A stretch of 14,253 bases of DNA, taken from positions 1 through 14,253 of the forward strand of contig JAIPJV010000020.1 of the NCBI GenBank assembly GCA_021734005.1, in the 5' to 3' direction. Under the pieces are notes generated by a model. It ran no database searches. It was not told the DNA's origin and worked only from the letters and a program-made list of their open reading frames with translations. Of this stretch, positions 13,070-14,253 are shown in pieces. This DNA is from Fidelibacterota bacterium. GTDB lineage: Bacteria; Fidelibacterota; UBA2242; JAFGTP01. A program made the position numbers and the translations under genes. Position 1 is the stretch's first letter. The number at the start of each line of letters is the position of its first letter.

Positions 13070-13347
13070 TCTCTTTCTCCTGATTGCTTTTCTAATAACA
13101 CAACTTTCTGAGTGGGAATTTATTGATATTCCAGCTTTTTATAAAAGGAATTCTTATCTGATATTTAAGGCTTTAAATATTTACTTAATAAACTCTGAAA
13201 AGGTTATTTTGTTAACAGAATATTCTATAAAAGCAAAAAATATAAGGCAGAAATGGGCACGGCTTATGATAAAATTCCAGTCCACTTTTAATTATCCGGA
13301 AAAATAGATAACTTCAGTCTGCTTAATTTGAAATAATAGGGACGCTG
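13070..13347. promoter_or_regulatory. Divergent asd/lipA intergenic region
   Basis: A 278-base AT-rich spacer that must contain promoters for both genes. A perfect palindrome, AGAATATTCT (13217-13226), sits next to GTTAAC (13211-13216), and CTTTTTATAAAAG lies at about 13135-13147. TATAAA (13226-13231) could be a rightward -10, but no good -35 is at the right distance. I searched by eye for SAM-I, lysine and T-box signatures on the asd strand and saw none. No reading frame here looks coding. Confidence 0.4.
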
Positions 13348-14211
13348 ATGAAAATTAAAAAGAGAACAAAACCGGATTGGCTTAAGATTGATATATCTTC
13401 TAATCAATACGTAAAAAAAATGCGCAAAATTTTGAAGGAAAACGATCTTCATACAGTTTGTGAAGAAGCCAAATGTCCCAATAGAGGTGAGTGCTGGCGG
13501 AACAGTGAAGCCACAGTCATGATTCTGGGAGATAAATGCAGCCGAAATTGTCGTTTTTGTGCAGTTGAAACAGGGCCGGATAAAAAGGTGGATGAAAAGG
13601 AACCCGAGCATGTGGCTAGTGCAATTCGCAGCATTGGTCTGGACTATTGCGTAATCACTTCAGTCACCCGCGATGATCTGCCTGATGGCGGCTCGAAAAT
13701 CTGGGCTGAAACCATTACAAAAATTCGAGAATATAATCCTGAGTGTAAAGTTGAAGTTCTCATTCCAGATTTTCAGGGTAGAGAAGAGGATCTGGACCGG
13801 GTTTTTTCTGCTCGTCCCCATGTCCTGGGCCATAATCTGGAAACCGTTCCCCAATTATATAGAAAAGCCCGTCCCCAGGCTGATTATCAGCAGTCTCTGG
13901 AAGTTATCCAATATGCTCGAAGTCAAGGCCAGATAACAAAATCCGGCATCATGGTTGGATTGGGTGAAACCAATCAACAGGTCATTGATTTAATGCAGGA
14001 TGCTTTTGATGCCGGTTGTCAATTGTTCACGATTGGACAGTATTTGCAGCCAACATCGAAACATCTTCCAGTTGATCGCTATGTGGCTCCTCAAGAATTT
14101 GAATATTTTGAAGAAAAAGGGTTGGAAATTGGCTTAAAACAGGTTATGTCCGGGCCTCTGGTGAGGAGCTCTTACAAAGCCAAAGAGATGTATGCAGCAG
14201 CCTTAGCCTAG
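13348..14211 (+). CDS. lipA: Lipoyl synthase (radical SAM)
   Basis: Inserts two sulfur atoms into protein-bound octanoyl groups to give lipoate, used by the glycine cleavage system and 2-oxoacid dehydrogenases. The 287 residues carry the sacrificial auxiliary-cluster motif Cys38, Cys43, Cys49 (CEEAKCPNRGEC) and the radical-SAM motif Cys64, Cys68, Cys71 (CSRNCRFC). The C-terminal RSSY (273-276) supplies the serine ligand of the auxiliary cluster. VTSVTRDDLPDGG and GHNLETV are family-specific blocks. It is complete, with a modest ribosome site (ATAGGGA). It is alone on its strand here, divergent from asd. No lipB or lplA is visible. In an anaerobe the likeliest acceptor is the glycine cleavage H protein. 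Confidence 0.97.
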   Translation: MKIKKRTKPDWLKIDISSNQYVKKMRKILKENDLHTVCEEAKCPNRGECWRNSEATVMILGDKCSRNCRFCAVETGPDKKVDEKEPEHVASAIRSIGLDYCVITSVTRDDLPDGGSKIWAETITKIREYNPECKVEVLIPDFQGREEDLDRVFSARPHVLGHNLETVPQLYRKARPQADYQQSLEVIQYARSQGQITKSGIMVGLGETNQQVIDLMQDAFDAGCQLFTIGQYLQPTSKHLPVDRYVAPQEFEYFEEKGLEIGLKQVMSGPLVRSSYKAKEMYAAALA

Positions 14212-14253
14212 AAAATTCATCAAAATTCATTTTCTACCCTCCGGGCCGCCCCG
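14212..14253. other. Tail after lipA, no gene seen
   Basis: GAAAAT (14211-14216) and ATTTTC (14229-14234) can pair around a loop that also contains the direct repeat AAAATTCAT, possibly a weak terminator cut off from its context. The last 19 bases are markedly GC-rich, too short to interpret. Confidence 0.3.

Noticed and set aside
13070..13276. Possible SAM, lysine or T-box riboswitch upstream of asd
   Set aside because: None of the conserved core sequences of these elements was found on the asd strand by eye.
13059..13307. 82-residue rightward frame covering the asd/lipA spacer
   Set aside because: Starts inside asd, lacks a ribosome site and has low-complexity AT-rich composition without a recognisable domain.
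1..14253. CRISPR array, tRNA, rRNA, insertion sequence, phage or attachment site
   Set aside because: No regularly spaced repeats, cloverleaf, rRNA motifs, transposase or integrase sequence, or terminal repeats were seen; the genes look like ordinary chromosomal operons.

Overview
The window reads as chromosomal DNA from an AT-rich anaerobic bacterium. Bacterial marks are Shine-Dalgarno sites before most genes, a TTGACA-type promoter box and intrinsic terminators. The anaerobic style comes from the gene set: superoxide reductase, rubredoxin, rubrerythrin-like proteins, a PerR-type regulator, a two-component SufC/SufB iron-sulfur system and a sulfide-based homocysteine route. Several proteins resemble archaeal forms (SufB/SufC, the Dps-like protein, the peroxiredoxin, aspartate-semialdehyde dehydrogenase, the homocysteine genes). 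I cannot name the lineage from sequence alone; Halanaerobiales-like Firmicutes or an anaerobic candidate phylum such as Cloacimonadota would fit.

Region 1 (1-2140): sufB (cut by the left edge) and sufC run leftward and overlap by 19 bases. A PerR-type Fur-family regulator is transcribed divergently. The shared intergenic region holds two clear dyads, one inside the perR promoter.

Region 2 (2157-6288): a compact rightward oxygen-defence and iron-storage cluster. It contains rubredoxin, a ferritin-like (rubrerythrin-type) protein, a Prx6-type peroxiredoxin, a Dps-like thioferritin, a two-iron superoxide reductase, ferritin, a strong internal hairpin terminator, a second rubrerythrin-like protein, a small TM1266-like ACT-fold protein, and a terminal terminator. 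Four of the eight genes are ferritin-superfamily members. Together they cover superoxide reduction, peroxide reduction, electron delivery and iron sequestration.

Region 3 (6350-8240): rightward genes for a D-lactate dehydrogenase of the LdhA type with an unusual four-cysteine C-terminal tail, and a ZupT-type ZIP metal transporter.

Region 4 (8243-13069): a leftward, tightly packed five-gene operon: asd, aspartate kinase, a COG1900/DUF39 protein, a NIL-domain ferredoxin and a COG2122/UPF0280 (ApbE-like) protein. The last three match the components shown genetically in methanogens and sulfate reducers to make homocysteine directly from aspartate semialdehyde and sulfide. The operon would therefore encode aspartate-to-homocysteine without homoserine, and it is the most interesting system here. 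It meets zupT tail to tail with two bases between the stop codons.

Region 5 (13348-14211): lipA (lipoyl synthase) runs rightward, divergent from asd. The last 42 bases hold no gene. No tRNA, rRNA, CRISPR array, insertion sequence or phage gene was seen.
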